Source of the DNA: a candidate division GN15 bacterium
GTDB taxonomy: Bacteria; Zixibacteria; MSB-5A5; GN15; FEB-12
Direction: 5' to 3'
DNA: 40,672 nt
NCBI GenBank assembly: GCA_014727815.1
Contig: WJMS01000103.1
Location: 1-40,672, forward strand
This document shows, piece after piece, positions 25,107 to 32,499 of this stretch. Each line of letters starts with the position of its first letter. Position 1 is the first letter of the stretch. A program made the position numbers and the translations under genes. The notes beneath the pieces were generated by a model. That model did no database searches, was not told the origin of the DNA, and was given only the letters and a program-made list of their open reading frames with translations.

Positions 25107-25964
25107 CTATTGCAGAGCCTTGCGGATTCCCAGAAAGCCGCTTATACAGCCTACGGCGCCCGCAGCCAGACAGAACAGCAAAATGTCGTCCCCGGTCGGC
25201 AATACTACCGAAAACTGGGTAAACACAACCCGCGAGTGGCCATACCAGACAATTGCCCAGCTGAGCAGCGCCGACAAAGCCGCGATCAGGAATCCTTCGA
25301 TAATAAACGGCAGGCCCACGAAGAGCTTGCCGGCGCCCAGCAGGCGCATCTGGCGAAAACCGATCGCCCGTGCCTTGGTCATAAGCCGGATGTTGTTCGA
25401 GGAACTGATGACAGCAGTGGCGAGAATTATCGCACCGAGAAACAGCCCGACCTGCAAAATCAAGTCCCGTGTCGATTCGGCCTTCTCCAGGAACTGACGG
25501 CTGTAGGCAACATCGATCACTCCCGGAATGGTGTACATGCGCTCTTCGATCGACTGCATGTCCGATGTATTCAGCACATCATTTTCCATCGTCAGGACAT
25601 ACGATCGCGGCAGCGGGTTGATGGTGTCGTAGCCTATCAGCAGGTCCATACCCAGAAGATCGGTCAGTCGCTTCCGAGCCTGATCTTTGTCGACAAACTC
25701 AGCAGTCAGGACGCCATCGATAGCATAGAACTCTCTCGGCAGCTGGGTCGCAGTCGAATCAGGCATGCCTTCATCGAGAAACACCTCCATCCGCAGCTCC
25801 GCCAGCAGCTCGCGATAGAATGCTTCCGATGTTCCTGCCGCCACCCAGAACAAGTTAAACAGCAAAAAGAGCAGGGTCAGCGACAGCACCGAGCCGAGTG
25901 CTGTGCCGGGATTCCGATAGATATTACGCCCCAGTTCGCGCAGTATATACAGCACCCGGATCAC
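25107..25964 (-). CDS. ftsX: FtsX-like cell-division permease
   Basis: 285 residues with FtsX topology: cytoplasmic start (RELGRNIYRNPGTALGSVLSL), a first helix at about 24-43, an extracytoplasmic domain at about 45-165, then three helices at about 170-190, 215-240 and 258-280. FtsX with FtsE transmits an ATP-driven signal across the membrane to EnvC-type activators; all three are adjacent here. It overlaps ftsE by 4 bases. Confidence 0.92.
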   Translation of the reverse strand: MIRVLYILRELGRNIYRNPGTALGSVLSLTLLFLLFNLFWVAAGTSEAFYRELLAELRMEVFLDEGMPDSTATQLPREFYAIDGVLTAEFVDKDQARKRLTDLLGMDLLIGYDTINPLPRSYVLTMENDVLNTSDMQSIEERMYTIPGVIDVAYSRQFLEKAESTRDLILQVGLFLGAIILATAVISSSNNIRLMTKARAIGFRQMRLLGAGKLFVGLPFIIEGFLIAALSALLSWAIVWYGHSRVVFTQFSVVLPTGDDILLFCLAAGAVGCISGFLGIRKALQ

Positions 25965-26623
25965 TGCAGAACCCCGTTCTCTAACTGATAGTATGAGGTT
26001 TCAGGGAGCTCCTGGGGCGGCAGCTCCGAGGTCAGGATCATCATTGACCGGCCCGAGAGAGCCACTTTTTCCAGCACCTGATGCACTCGTTCCCAGGTTC
26101 CCCGATCGAGCCCGGCCATCGGCTCATCGATCAGCAACAACGGCTGGTTGGCGATCGAGGCGCGCGCAAACTGGGTTAACGTGTTTTCCACCCGGGTCAA
26201 CGAATGGGGATACTCCGAGGCCTGCTTGAGCAGCGAAAACTCGGTAAGCACTTTGAACAGGCGCTCGCGCTGGACCGACCGGCGGACACCCCCGAGTACC
26301 AGCGGCAGGGTGATGTTTTCGGCGACGGTCAGCAACGGCATCAGGCCAAACGGCCCGCCAACCCCGCCGATCTGTCGACGGACCCGCCGAATAGCGCCCG
26401 TTCGGCGCTTTTTGAGCAATTCGCCAAACATCTCCACCGCGCCCGCCTGGGCAAAGCGAAGCCCGATCAACAAGTCTACCAGGCTGGTTTTGCCGGAGCC
26501 GGCCGGACCGCTGATCACCGCCGACTGGCCGGGCAGCAGCTTGAAGGTCAGGTCGCGAAAGACAAAGTCGCCCCGGTCGTTGCGCAATTCGACATTGCTC
26601 AGTTGTACCAGTGGTTCTTTCAT
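25961..26623 (-). CDS. ftsE: FtsE-like ABC ATPase with degenerate signature, Q-loop and H-loop
   Basis: 220 residues from the ATG at 26623 (MKEPLVQLSNVELRND), the normal FtsE length. The frame is open to a TTG at 26722, but the extra residues are not FtsE-like. Walker A is intact (GPAGSGKTS, Lys45) and Walker B with catalytic Glu is intact (LLLIDEPMAGLD, Asp166-Glu167). Other motifs are changed: the signature LSGGEQ reads LTRVEN (142-147), the Q-loop region reads GGVGGPFGL where FtsE has an FQ, and the H-loop His is replaced in ILTSELPP. It may bind ATP but hydrolyse it poorly or only in complex. ftsX follows with a 4-base overlap. First gene of the eleven-gene minus-strand run. Confidence 0.87.
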   Translation of the reverse strand: MKEPLVQLSNVELRNDRGDFVFRDLTFKLLPGQSAVISGPAGSGKTSLVDLLIGLRFAQAGAVEMFGELLKKRRTGAIRRVRRQIGGVGGPFGLMPLLTVAENITLPLVLGGVRRSVQRERLFKVLTEFSLLKQASEYPHSLTRVENTLTQFARASIANQPLLLIDEPMAGLDRGTWERVHQVLEKVALSGRSMMILTSELPPQELPETSYYQLENGVLQ

Positions 26624-26656
26624 GGCGGTATCTACATCCGGCCCCCGCGGGCCCGG

Positions 26657-26685
26657 TTGACTTTCTCGGCCGCGCCGGCTATCTT
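26657..26685 (+). promoter_or_regulatory. Promoter of the BNR/Ycf48-like gene
   Basis: Plus-strand -35 TTGACT (26657-26662), 17-base spacer, -10 TATCTT (26680-26685). Transcription should start near 26692, giving a leader of about 80 bases before the ATG at 26772. No clear Shine-Dalgarno precedes that ATG. Confidence 0.65.
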
Positions 26686-26727
26686 GCCGACCGAAACGGA
26701 GAAACCCGTCAACTATCGACAACCGAC

Positions 26728-26756
26728 AGTGTAAAACCCTTCACAGACCACTTCAA
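26728..26756 (-). promoter_or_regulatory. Candidate ftsE promoter
   Basis: Minus-strand -35 TTGAAG (26756-26751), 17-base spacer, -10 TACACT (26733-26728). The predicted start near 26721 leaves about 98 bases of leader to the ftsE ATG. It faces the plus-strand promoter at 26657-26685, so the two transcripts overlap at their 5' ends. Confidence 0.5.
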
Positions 26757-26771
26757 TTAAAAACGCAGCCC

Positions 26772-27713
26772 ATGAAGACACTGATACTGCTGATACTCAC
26801 GCCGCTGGTTCTGGTTTCGACCCTTGCCGGCCAGGCATGGCAACCCGTCCAGCACGGCATTGTCGACAACATCACCGGCATCGATTTCGTCGACGCCGAC
26901 AACGGCTTCCTATGCACCCATGGCGGCCAGGTTGGGATAACCCGCAATGGCGGCACCGTCTGGCAGACCGTGACGGTCGATCCCGGCGTTCCACTCGAGG
27001 ACATTTCATTCGCGAACGACCTGATGGGGCTGGTCTGTGGCCGGGACGGAGCGCTGTACCGGACGATTACCGGCGGCCGCCGCTGGGAAGACCACTCGAT
27101 GGAAAACTCCACGCCGTGGCTGCTGTCGGTCGAGATGGCTGACACGCTCTTTGCGGTCGCGGTCGGCATGACTCGCGAGGAAGAGCGACCGATGGCTGGT
27201 CTTTCACTGGTCAGCGCCGATGGCGGCCAGAACTGGCGACGACAGGAGTCGATGGGTCTCGGTTATGGGGAGCTGTTCCACGCCGGCAACGGCCCGATCT
27301 ATTTTCAGTCGTTTTCGCGGTTGCATATGTCGCGCGATGGCGGCCAGACGTGGCGGACGATCAACACCATCGAGGGACGCCCCGGTCGGGTGACGGCGAT
27401 CGCCGGACGAACCGGCATCCTGGCGGGCGCCGGCGGCCTGATCGCCTATTCTCACGACAACGGCAAGACCTGGCAGCAGGCGGAAGTTGAAGAACCGCAC
27501 ATCTTTACTTCGCTGGTGATGCTCAACAGCGACACCGGCTGGGTGGCCGGTCACGACGGCATTATCATGCGCACCGAAGACGGCGGTGTCAGCTGGACCA
27601 GAGAAGAGCTGCCCGACGGCCTCTCATTTGATATCTACGACATGGCCCGCGCCGGCAACCAGCTCATCGCAGTCGGCACCAACGGCGTCATGATCCGAAG
27701 GGATATCAACTAA
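26772..27713 (+). CDS. Secreted BNR/Ycf48-like beta-propeller protein
   Basis: 313 residues. A signal peptide at about 1-20 (LILLILTPLVLVSTLAGQ) is followed by six or seven propeller blades recognisable by repeated Asp-box-like turns: NGGTVWQ, TGGRRWED, SADGGQNWRR, SRDGGQTWRT, SHDNGKTWQQ and EDGGVSWTR, with F..D.NGFLC- and DTGWVAG-type strands. This is the Ycf48/HCF136-like or BNR-repeat fold found in many secreted proteins of non-photosynthetic bacteria; no sialidase catalytic residues are apparent. It carries no type IX C-terminal domain. It stands alone on the plus strand between the divergent ftsE run and rho. Function unknown. Confidence 0.85.
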   Translation: MKTLILLILTPLVLVSTLAGQAWQPVQHGIVDNITGIDFVDADNGFLCTHGGQVGITRNGGTVWQTVTVDPGVPLEDISFANDLMGLVCGRDGALYRTITGGRRWEDHSMENSTPWLLSVEMADTLFAVAVGMTREEERPMAGLSLVSADGGQNWRRQESMGLGYGELFHAGNGPIYFQSFSRLHMSRDGGQTWRTINTIEGRPGRVTAIAGRTGILAGAGGLIAYSHDNGKTWQQAEVEEPHIFTSLVMLNSDTGWVAGHDGIIMRTEDGGVSWTREELPDGLSFDIYDMARAGNQLIAVGTNGVMIRRDIN

Positions 27714-27739
27714 CTACAGCCGGAAGAACTACCGCATCG

Positions 27740-27770
27740 AAAAACGGCGCAACTCGTAGGAGCTGCGCCG
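27740..27770 (-). terminator. Intrinsic terminator downstream of rho
   Basis: Minus strand: stem CGGCGCA / TGCGCCG plus an inner CTC/GAG pairing around a 4-base loop (27770-27745), then TTTTT (27744-27740). It lies 35 bases past the rho stop. The hairpin is symmetric, so it may also slow plus-strand transcripts from the BNR gene, but that side has no T-tract. Confidence 0.8.
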
Positions 27771-27804
27771 ACTTCTCGTCCTCCGTCCTCGTTAGGAATA
27801 ATTG

Positions 27805-29052
27805 TCAGTCTTTCATTGAGGCCAGGAAGCGTTCGTTGCTCTTGGTCTTTTTCATCCGGTCGATCAGGAATTCCATCGCCTCGATCGGATTCATCTCCGC
27901 GAGGAACTTGCGCAGAATCCAGATCTTGGACAGCGTATCCTGATCCATGAGCAACTCTTCTTTGCGGGTCGATGACCGATTGATGTCCATGGCCGGGAAG
28001 ACACGCCGGTCGGAGAGGCGACGGTCGAGGACCATTTCCATGTTACCGGTGCCCTTGAACTCCTCGAAGATAACTTCGTCCATGCGCGAGCCGGTCTCGA
28101 TCAGGGCAGTGGCGCAAATCGTCAACGACCCACCTTCCTCGACATTGCGGGCGGCGCCGAAGAAACGTTTGGGCTTGTGCAGCGCGTTGGAGTCGACACC
28201 ACCGGACAGAATCTTGCCGGAATGGGGCACCACGGCGTTGTGGGCCCGAGCCAACCGGGTGATCGAGTCGAGCAGGATAACCACGTCGTGCTTGTGCTCG
28301 ACCAGTCGCTTGGCCTTCTCGAGGACCATATTGGCGACCTGCACGTGCCGATCGGCCGGTTCATCGAAGGTCGACGAGACAACTTCACCGCGTACCGAGC
28401 GGCGCATGTCGGTCACCTCTTCCGGGCGCTCATCGATCAATAGCACGATCAGCTTCACACCCGAATGATTTGCCGTAATCGCCTGGGCGATTTTCTGCAG
28501 GATGATCGTTTTACCGGCCTTTGGCGGCGAGGTGATCAGGGCGCGCTGGCCCTTGCCGATCGGACACATCAAATCGATAATCCGGGTCGTCAACTCCTCG
28601 GCCGACAGCTCCAGCTTGAACGGTTCTTCCGGATAGAGCGGCGTCAGGTTATCGAACAGTGTCTTGTGCTTGGCCGCTTCGGGGTTTTCGTAATTGACCG
28701 CTTCGATCTTCAGCAGCGCGAAATAGCGCTCATTGTCCTTGGGCGGTCGCACCTGTCCGGAAATGGTATCACCGGTGCGCAGATCGAACCGCTTGATTTG
28801 CGACGGGGAAACATAGATATCATCCTGCCCCGGAAGGTAATTGTAATCGGGTGACCGCAGGAAGCCGTAGCCCTCGTCCATGATCTCCAGAACGCCCTCG
28901 GCCAGGATAGCACCGTTTTGTGAAGACTGACTCTCCATAACCTTGTAAATCAACTCTGACTTGCGCAGCCCCGATACCCCGGGAATGTCCAGATCCTCGG
29001 CGATTTTTAACAACTCCGCGATGGTTTTGGATTTCAGTTCGGTTAGTTCCAT
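27805..29052 (-). CDS. rho: Transcription termination factor Rho
   Basis: RNA-dependent helicase that ends transcription. 415 residues, standard length without a large insertion: an N-terminal helix bundle ([21 protein letters not shown]), a cold-shock-like RNA-binding domain ([23 protein letters not shown]), Walker A SPPKAGKT, Walker [17 protein letters not shown], and the R-loop region [20 protein letters not shown]. The start has AGGAAG 5 bases upstream. It follows rsfS by 57 bases and ends at an intrinsic terminator. Confidence 0.97.
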   Translation of the reverse strand: MELTELKSKTIAELLKIAEDLDIPGVSGLRKSELIYKVMESQSSQNGAILAEGVLEIMDEGYGFLRSPDYNYLPGQDDIYVSPSQIKRFDLRTGDTISGQVRPPKDNERYFALLKIEAVNYENPEAAKHKTLFDNLTPLYPEEPFKLELSAEELTTRIIDLMCPIGKGQRALITSPPKAGKTIILQKIAQAITANHSGVKLIVLLIDERPEEVTDMRRSVRGEVVSSTFDEPADRHVQVANMVLEKAKRLVEHKHDVVILLDSITRLARAHNAVVPHSGKILSGGVDSNALHKPKRFFGAARNVEEGGSLTICATALIETGSRMDEVIFEEFKGTGNMEMVLDRRLSDRRVFPAMDINRSSTRKEELLMDQDTLSKIWILRKFLAEMNPIEAMEFLIDRMKKTKSNERFLASMKD

Positions 29053-29109
29053 GGTACTTCCTATGTGTTTATGCGTAATCTACTCTTGATCCACTCGGGC
29101 GGGCCGGAC

Positions 29110-29469
29110 TCATTCGTCGGCCAGTTCTTCGGCGGGAGCGTCGCCCCACAATTTCTCCAGGGCGTAGAAACGACGGGTCGGCTCGTAGAAGACATGCACC
29201 ACCACGTCGACATAGTCGAGCAGCACCCAGTTACCGCTCTTTCGTCCTTCGCGGTGAAACGGCTTGATCCCTTCCTCACGCAGGCCATCCTCAACCGCCT
29301 CGGCGATCGCATTGACCTGAATGTCGGCCTCTCCGGAAGCGATTACGAAGTAATCGCAGACCGATGAGAGATCTTTCAGTTTGAGAATCTTGACATCAAA
29401 TGCCTTCTTGGACAGAGCCAGTTGTCCGGCCCGACGGGCGAGGGCGAGAGCGGTGTTATTCGTGCTCAA
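29110..29469 (-). CDS. rsfS: Ribosomal silencing factor RsfS
   Basis: 119-residue protein that binds uL14 and prevents 30S-50S joining under starvation. Family landmarks: KKAFDVKILKLKDLSSVCDYFVIASG, GIKPFHREGRKSGNWVLLDY and VVVHVFYEPTRRFYALEKLWGDA. It follows the LytR_C gene by 9 bases, an association seen in many bacteria, and precedes rho. Nothing unusual. Confidence 0.96.
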   Translation of the reverse strand: MSTNNTALALARRAGQLALSKKAFDVKILKLKDLSSVCDYFVIASGEADIQVNAIAEAVEDGLREEGIKPFHREGRKSGNWVLLDYVDVVVHVFYEPTRRFYALEKLWGDAPAEELADE

Positions 29470-29478
29470 GGTTTTCGG

Positions 29479-29946
29479 TTAGTTCTCCGTGTTCGTAGGG
29501 CTTTGCAATTGCAACCGTTCGTAGTCCTGACCCACCACCAGGGTCACCGATACGTGCCGGTAATTGTTATCAAGCGGAGCGTAGGAAACATCCTGCGCCT
29601 GCAATCCGAGTTTTCGGGCCAGCAGCACCGCCACGGTCCGATCGTCTTCGCGCGAAATCACAAACGAGCTGTCGACTTCCAGCGATTCGAAATTATCCGT
29701 GTCGACCACCGAGATCCGAAGATCCTCGTCAGTATATCCGGAAAGCTCATCGGCCATCCGGGCGGCCAGGCGCGGCACGCCGCAGCCATTGAGTACCTGC
29801 AGACGGACCGTGTAGCGGGGCGGGTCGATCGTCTGCGATATCCCCTGCGCCACCTGCAAGGTGACCGAGACAACATAGATCAACAGCACCACAAAGGCAG
29901 CGGCAATCAACAATTCAAGATAGCGACTCTTTAACTGTAATTTCAC
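29479..29946 (-). CDS. Membrane-anchored LytR C-terminal domain protein
   Basis: 155 residues: short basic start, one transmembrane helix at about 11-32 (LELLIAAAFVVLLIYVVSVT), then a LytR_C domain with the hallmark VRLQVLNGCGVPRLAARMADEL at about 46-67 and a closing VTLVVGQDY. The LytR-CpsA-Psr catalytic domain is missing; here the C-terminal domain stands alone, as is common in FCB and other Gram-negative lineages. The domain is thought to bind cell-wall or envelope material. The start is GTG at 29946 with GGAG about 10 bases upstream. No convincing promoter was seen in 29947-30074. Confidence 0.8.
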   Translation of the reverse strand: MKLQLKSRYLELLIAAAFVVLLIYVVSVTLQVAQGISQTIDPPRYTVRLQVLNGCGVPRLAARMADELSGYTDEDLRISVVDTDNFESLEVDSSFVISREDDRTVAVLLARKLGLQAQDVSYAPLDNNYRHVSVTLVVGQDYERLQLQSPTNTEN

Positions 29947-30074
29947 TCCGCCTATCTCCCGACGGATACGGTGCAGCTTTGGATTTCGTGTTTCGTCGCG
30001 GGGCTGGTCACAGAACGAACGGTCTGCGGGAAGGAACGCGCATGAACAGTTTTTTCCCGGTTAACGACTCCCTG

Positions 30075-30608
30075 CTACTGTTGCTCACCAGTATTGACGG
30101 GGACATGCCTGAAGCCCCACGCCGGTGACATCACGCCATACCGGTTCTGATACCCGTACGCGCCCGGAAACATCCGGCCGTCGTACCGCTGCACCCCGAT
30201 CGACAGGTGGAAATTCTCGGAGGGATGATAATCGAGGCGGAAACCCGGGAGGATCGTCGCTTCACTGTTGCGGTCACCCCAGAGCGCGCCCGGGTTGTGG
30301 GCGATCCCCAGATTAACCTGCAATGACAGGCTCGGCGAAAACTCATAAAACATACTGGTGGTCGCCAATCCGACCGAGCCGGACTGACCGGAGCCGGAAA
30401 AATACGAAACCGAATAACTATGCGACCACTTGATCCGGGATACATCAATCAGCGAAAAGGGTGATTCAACCGGCTTGACACCGATACTGTTGGTTGCCGT
30501 CGGCTGCTCGAGACGGGCCCGTTCGATATCCTGAGCAAAACCGGACAGGGTCAGGAGCAGAACAACAACACTAACTGTTACAACGTGTTTGCTACATCTC
30601 ATGGTCAT
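30075..30608 (-). CDS. Exported beta-rich protein, probably outer-membrane associated
   Basis: 177 residues, family not recognised. A signal peptide at about 1-25 (VTVSVVVLLLTLSGFAQ) is followed by amphipathic strand-like stretches with alternating aromatics: WSHSYSVSYFSGSG, SMFYEFSPSLSLQVNLGIAH, GFRLDYHPSENFHLSIGVQR. These resemble the short outer-membrane beta proteins common in FCB genomes. The last 40 residues are Gly/Tyr rich (GAYGYQNRYG). The ATG at 30608 lies 5 bases after a -10 hexamer; ATG 30602 (M3) is the alternative start. It is the only gene served by that promoter and sits downstream of a terminator. Confidence 0.7.
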   Translation of the reverse strand: MTMRCSKHVVTVSVVVLLLTLSGFAQDIERARLEQPTATNSIGVKPVESPFSLIDVSRIKWSHSYSVSYFSGSGQSGSVGLATTSMFYEFSPSLSLQVNLGIAHNPGALWGDRNSEATILPGFRLDYHPSENFHLSIGVQRYDGRMFPGAYGYQNRYGVMSPAWGFRHVPVNTGEQQ

Positions 30609-30613
30609 TGTCC

Positions 30614-30642
30614 AATCTACGCGCCGGGCCGTGGATGGTCAA
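30614..30642 (-). promoter_or_regulatory. Promoter of the 30075-30608 gene, predicted near-leaderless
   Basis: Minus-strand -35 TTGACC (30642-30637), 17-base spacer, -10 TAGATT (30619-30614), then GGACA and the ATG at 30608. The transcript would start at or within the first codon, or about 5 bases before the second in-frame ATG at 30602. Confidence 0.7.
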
Positions 30643-30643
30643 C

Positions 30644-30682
30644 AAAAAAGCAATCGGAGAGGCCACCCGATGCCGACCTCTC
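30644..30682 (-). terminator. Intrinsic terminator of the panD-glmU-like unit
   Basis: Minus strand: stem GAGAGGTC / GGCCTCTC (eight pairs, one G-U) around a 10-base loop at 30682-30657, then a 7-base gap and six T at 30649-30644. A weaker element, a 4-5 bp CCGG stem followed by seven T at 30723-30717, overlaps the stop codon of the preceding gene and may help. Confidence 0.65.
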
Positions 30683-30731
30683 TTCCCTTATAACGATATG
30701 ATCGGCAATCGTGATCAAAAAAACCGGGGGG

Positions 30732-31481
30732 TCAACCGGCAAATTTCCGGGCCAACTCCTCGAGTTGCTCTTTCGAATTGACGCCACTAACTTCAGCCGG
30801 CTCCTGGCAGGGCACGACCGCGACCTTCAAACCCTTTCCGTGCAATATCTTAACCGCATCCGTCAAATAGAACTCACCCTGGGCGTTGTTGTCGTCGATC
30901 TCGTCGATCACGCCGAAGAGCTGCCGGTTATCAAAACAGAACGTCCCGGAATTAACCTCCCTGATCTGCCGGACCTCTTCCGAGGCGTCCTTATGCTCGA
31001 CAATATCCTTCAGAAAATCGGAGTCACCGTCCCGGACAATCCGGCCATACCCGGTGGGATCATCGAAAATCGCCGAAAGACAGGTCGCCACGGCCCCCGT
31101 GCGCTCGTGCACCGCCATCAGCTCGCCGATCGTTGCTTCCGATAGAAACGGCACATCGCCGGCGCAGACCAGGGTGGTGCCGTCGAATTCACGAAGCTGC
31201 TTGTCGGCCATCTGCACGGCATGAGCTGTCCCGAGCTGCTCGCGCTGCCAGGCAAACTCGACCGGGTAGTCAGCCAACGCCTCCTGGACCATCTCACCCT
31301 TAAAGCCGATCACCACCACGATGCGGTCAAACTTGAGCCGAGTGAGCGTATCGAGCAGGATCTTGACCATCGGCCGGCCATGGATTTCATGAAGAACTTT
31401 CGGCAGGTCGGATTTCATGCGCTTGCCCTTGCCGGCGGCAAGGACCACAGCCGCTTTGGGTCCGGACGGAGAATCTGTCAT
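30732..31481 (-). CDS. GlmU-N-like UDP-sugar pyrophosphorylase (nucleotidyltransferase only)
   Basis: 249 residues matching only the N-terminal half of GlmU: VVLAAGKGKRMKSDLPKVLH (dinucleotide loop and Lys), REQLGTAHAVQMA, VCAGDVPFL (metal Asp), GYGRIVRDG, EVNSGTFCFD, NNAQGEFYLTDAV and the second metal-site Asn in SGVNSKEQL. The left-handed beta-helix acetyltransferase domain of bifunctional GlmU is missing, and the protein ends cleanly at a stop, so this is a monofunctional enzyme. It probably makes UDP-GlcNAc (or a related UDP-sugar) from the 1-phosphate; the acetyl step would need another gene. It follows panD by 39 bases. Confidence 0.88.
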   Translation of the reverse strand: MTDSPSGPKAAVVLAAGKGKRMKSDLPKVLHEIHGRPMVKILLDTLTRLKFDRIVVVIGFKGEMVQEALADYPVEFAWQREQLGTAHAVQMADKQLREFDGTTLVCAGDVPFLSEATIGELMAVHERTGAVATCLSAIFDDPTGYGRIVRDGDSDFLKDIVEHKDASEEVRQIREVNSGTFCFDNRQLFGVIDEIDDNNAQGEFYLTDAVKILHGKGLKVAVVPCQEPAEVSGVNSKEQLEELARKFAG

Positions 31482-31520
31482 GCGTGAGTAACCCCCGATG
31501 TGCGTGGCAGAGTGGTTAGG

Positions 31521-31871
31521 TTATGCAATTGGCTTGTTGTTGCTGTCGACGAGGACAACCGACGGTTCAAACGACGAGGCTTCTTCCCGGTCGATCTGGC
31601 CATAGGCGATAATGATGATGATATCGCCCTTTTCGGCGAGACGGGCAGCAGCGCCGTTGAGCGCAATCGTGCCGGAGCCGGCGTCACCTTCGATCACGTA
31701 GGTCTCAAATCGAGCGCCGGTATTGATGTTGGCGACCTGGACCTGCTCACCGACCACCATACCGGCCTTCTCGATCAAGTCCCGATCGATCGTGATCGAC
31801 CCGACATAATTGAGATCCTTGTCGGTCACCGTGGCCCGGTGAATCTTGGATTTCATTACCGTAATCAGCAT
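31521..31871 (-). CDS. panD: Aspartate 1-decarboxylase (pyruvoyl-dependent)
   Basis: Makes beta-alanine for pantothenate. 116 residues; the self-cleavage site is Gly24-Ser25 in NYVGSITID, Ser25 becoming the pyruvoyl group. Other landmarks: [36 protein letters not shown] and [11 protein letters not shown]. The start at 31871 ([13 protein letters not shown]) matches the E. coli start register. It has its own promoter. panC lies about 1.4 kb away on the same strand, separated by a PadR gene pair on the opposite strand. Confidence 0.96.
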   Translation of the reverse strand: MLITVMKSKIHRATVTDKDLNYVGSITIDRDLIEKAGMVVGEQVQVANINTGARFETYVIEGDAGSGTIALNGAAARLAEKGDIIIIIAYGQIDREEASSFEPSVVLVDSNNKPIA

Positions 31872-31911
31872 CTCGCTCGCTTACCTCTCCCGGCCCATCG
31901 TTCAGTCGGCC

Positions 31912-31939
31912 AATATACCCCATTTCGGCAATTGCGCAA
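31912..31939 (-). promoter_or_regulatory. panD promoter
   Basis: Minus-strand -35 TTGCGC (31939-31934), 16-base spacer, -10 TATATT (31917-31912). A start near 31905 leaves about 34 bases of leader with GGGAGAGG some 12 bases before the ATG, in contrast to the leaderless promoters nearby. Confidence 0.6.
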
Positions 31940-32103
31940 GTGCCATAAGGTACAAAACGCGACCGGGTTGTAACCGTGTAACCGACATACCGGTAACGAG
32001 TTCCTCGCTCTGAGAACGGCTCGCATGCCCCGGCGTCGAAGAGAGGACCGTCGGCTCCACCGGAAAGAGACAGCCTATCTGCAAAACCGGACCAAAAATA
32101 CCC

Positions 32104-32132
32104 TTGACATATATCCGTTGCGGATATATTAT
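32104..32132 (+). promoter_or_regulatory. padR promoter with an operator palindrome in its spacer
   Basis: -35 TTGACA (32104-32109), 17-base spacer, -10 TATTAT (32127-32132), almost consensus. A perfect inverted repeat, ATATATCCG (32109-32117), TTG, CGGATATAT (32121-32129), fills the spacer and touches both hexamers. PadR proteins usually repress their own operon by binding such palindromes, so this is very probably the autoregulatory operator. +1 falls at about 32139-32140, on the start codon. Confidence 0.85.
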
Positions 32133-32139
32133 GATACCT

Positions 32140-32499
32140 ATGAAGAACAAAGCCAACAAGCCTCTCACGCCGGCGGTGCTGCACATCCTCCTGGCACTCT
32201 CAACCCGGGACCGACACGGCTATGGCATCATGAAACAGGTCCGGCAAGACTCCAACGGAAAGGTGTCCATGGGACCGGGAACGCTCTACGGCTCCATTGG
32301 TCGCATGATCGAGGCCGGATTGATTCAGGAAAGTGACAAGAAGGTAGACCCGGAGATGGACGATGAACGGCGTGTCTACTACCGCATCACGGCCCTCGGC
32401 CAACAGGCGCTCGCCGCGGAGTTGCAACGGTACCGTGAAGTTGTGGCGGTTGCCGAGCAGCGACAGGTGACACCAGGTACATCGGCGCAGGGCATATGA
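32140..32499 (+). CDS. PadR-family transcriptional regulator
   Basis: 119-residue winged-helix regulator: LTPAVLHILLALSTRDRHGYGIMKQV, then the wing region MGPGTLYGSIGRMIEAGLI and RRVYYRITALGQQALAAEL, and a short C-terminal dimerisation helix (PadR subfamily 2, as in LmrR). The ATG at 32140 is chosen because it sits at the predicted +1; the ATG at 32131 lies inside the -10 hexamer. The C-terminus overlaps the membrane protein gene by 4 bases, so regulator and target are co-transcribed. Such pairs usually respond to small hydrophobic compounds or envelope stress; the ligand is unknown. Confidence 0.9.
   Translation: MKNKANKPLTPAVLHILLALSTRDRHGYGIMKQVRQDSNGKVSMGPGTLYGSIGRMIEAGLIQESDKKVDPEMDDERRVYYRITALGQQALAAELQRYREVVAVAEQRQVTPGTSAQGI

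Noticed and set aside
26624-26722. N-terminal extension of FtsE from TTG 26722
   Set aside because: The 33 extra residues are Arg/Gly/Pro-rich, not found in FtsE, and the TTG sits at the predicted transcription start.
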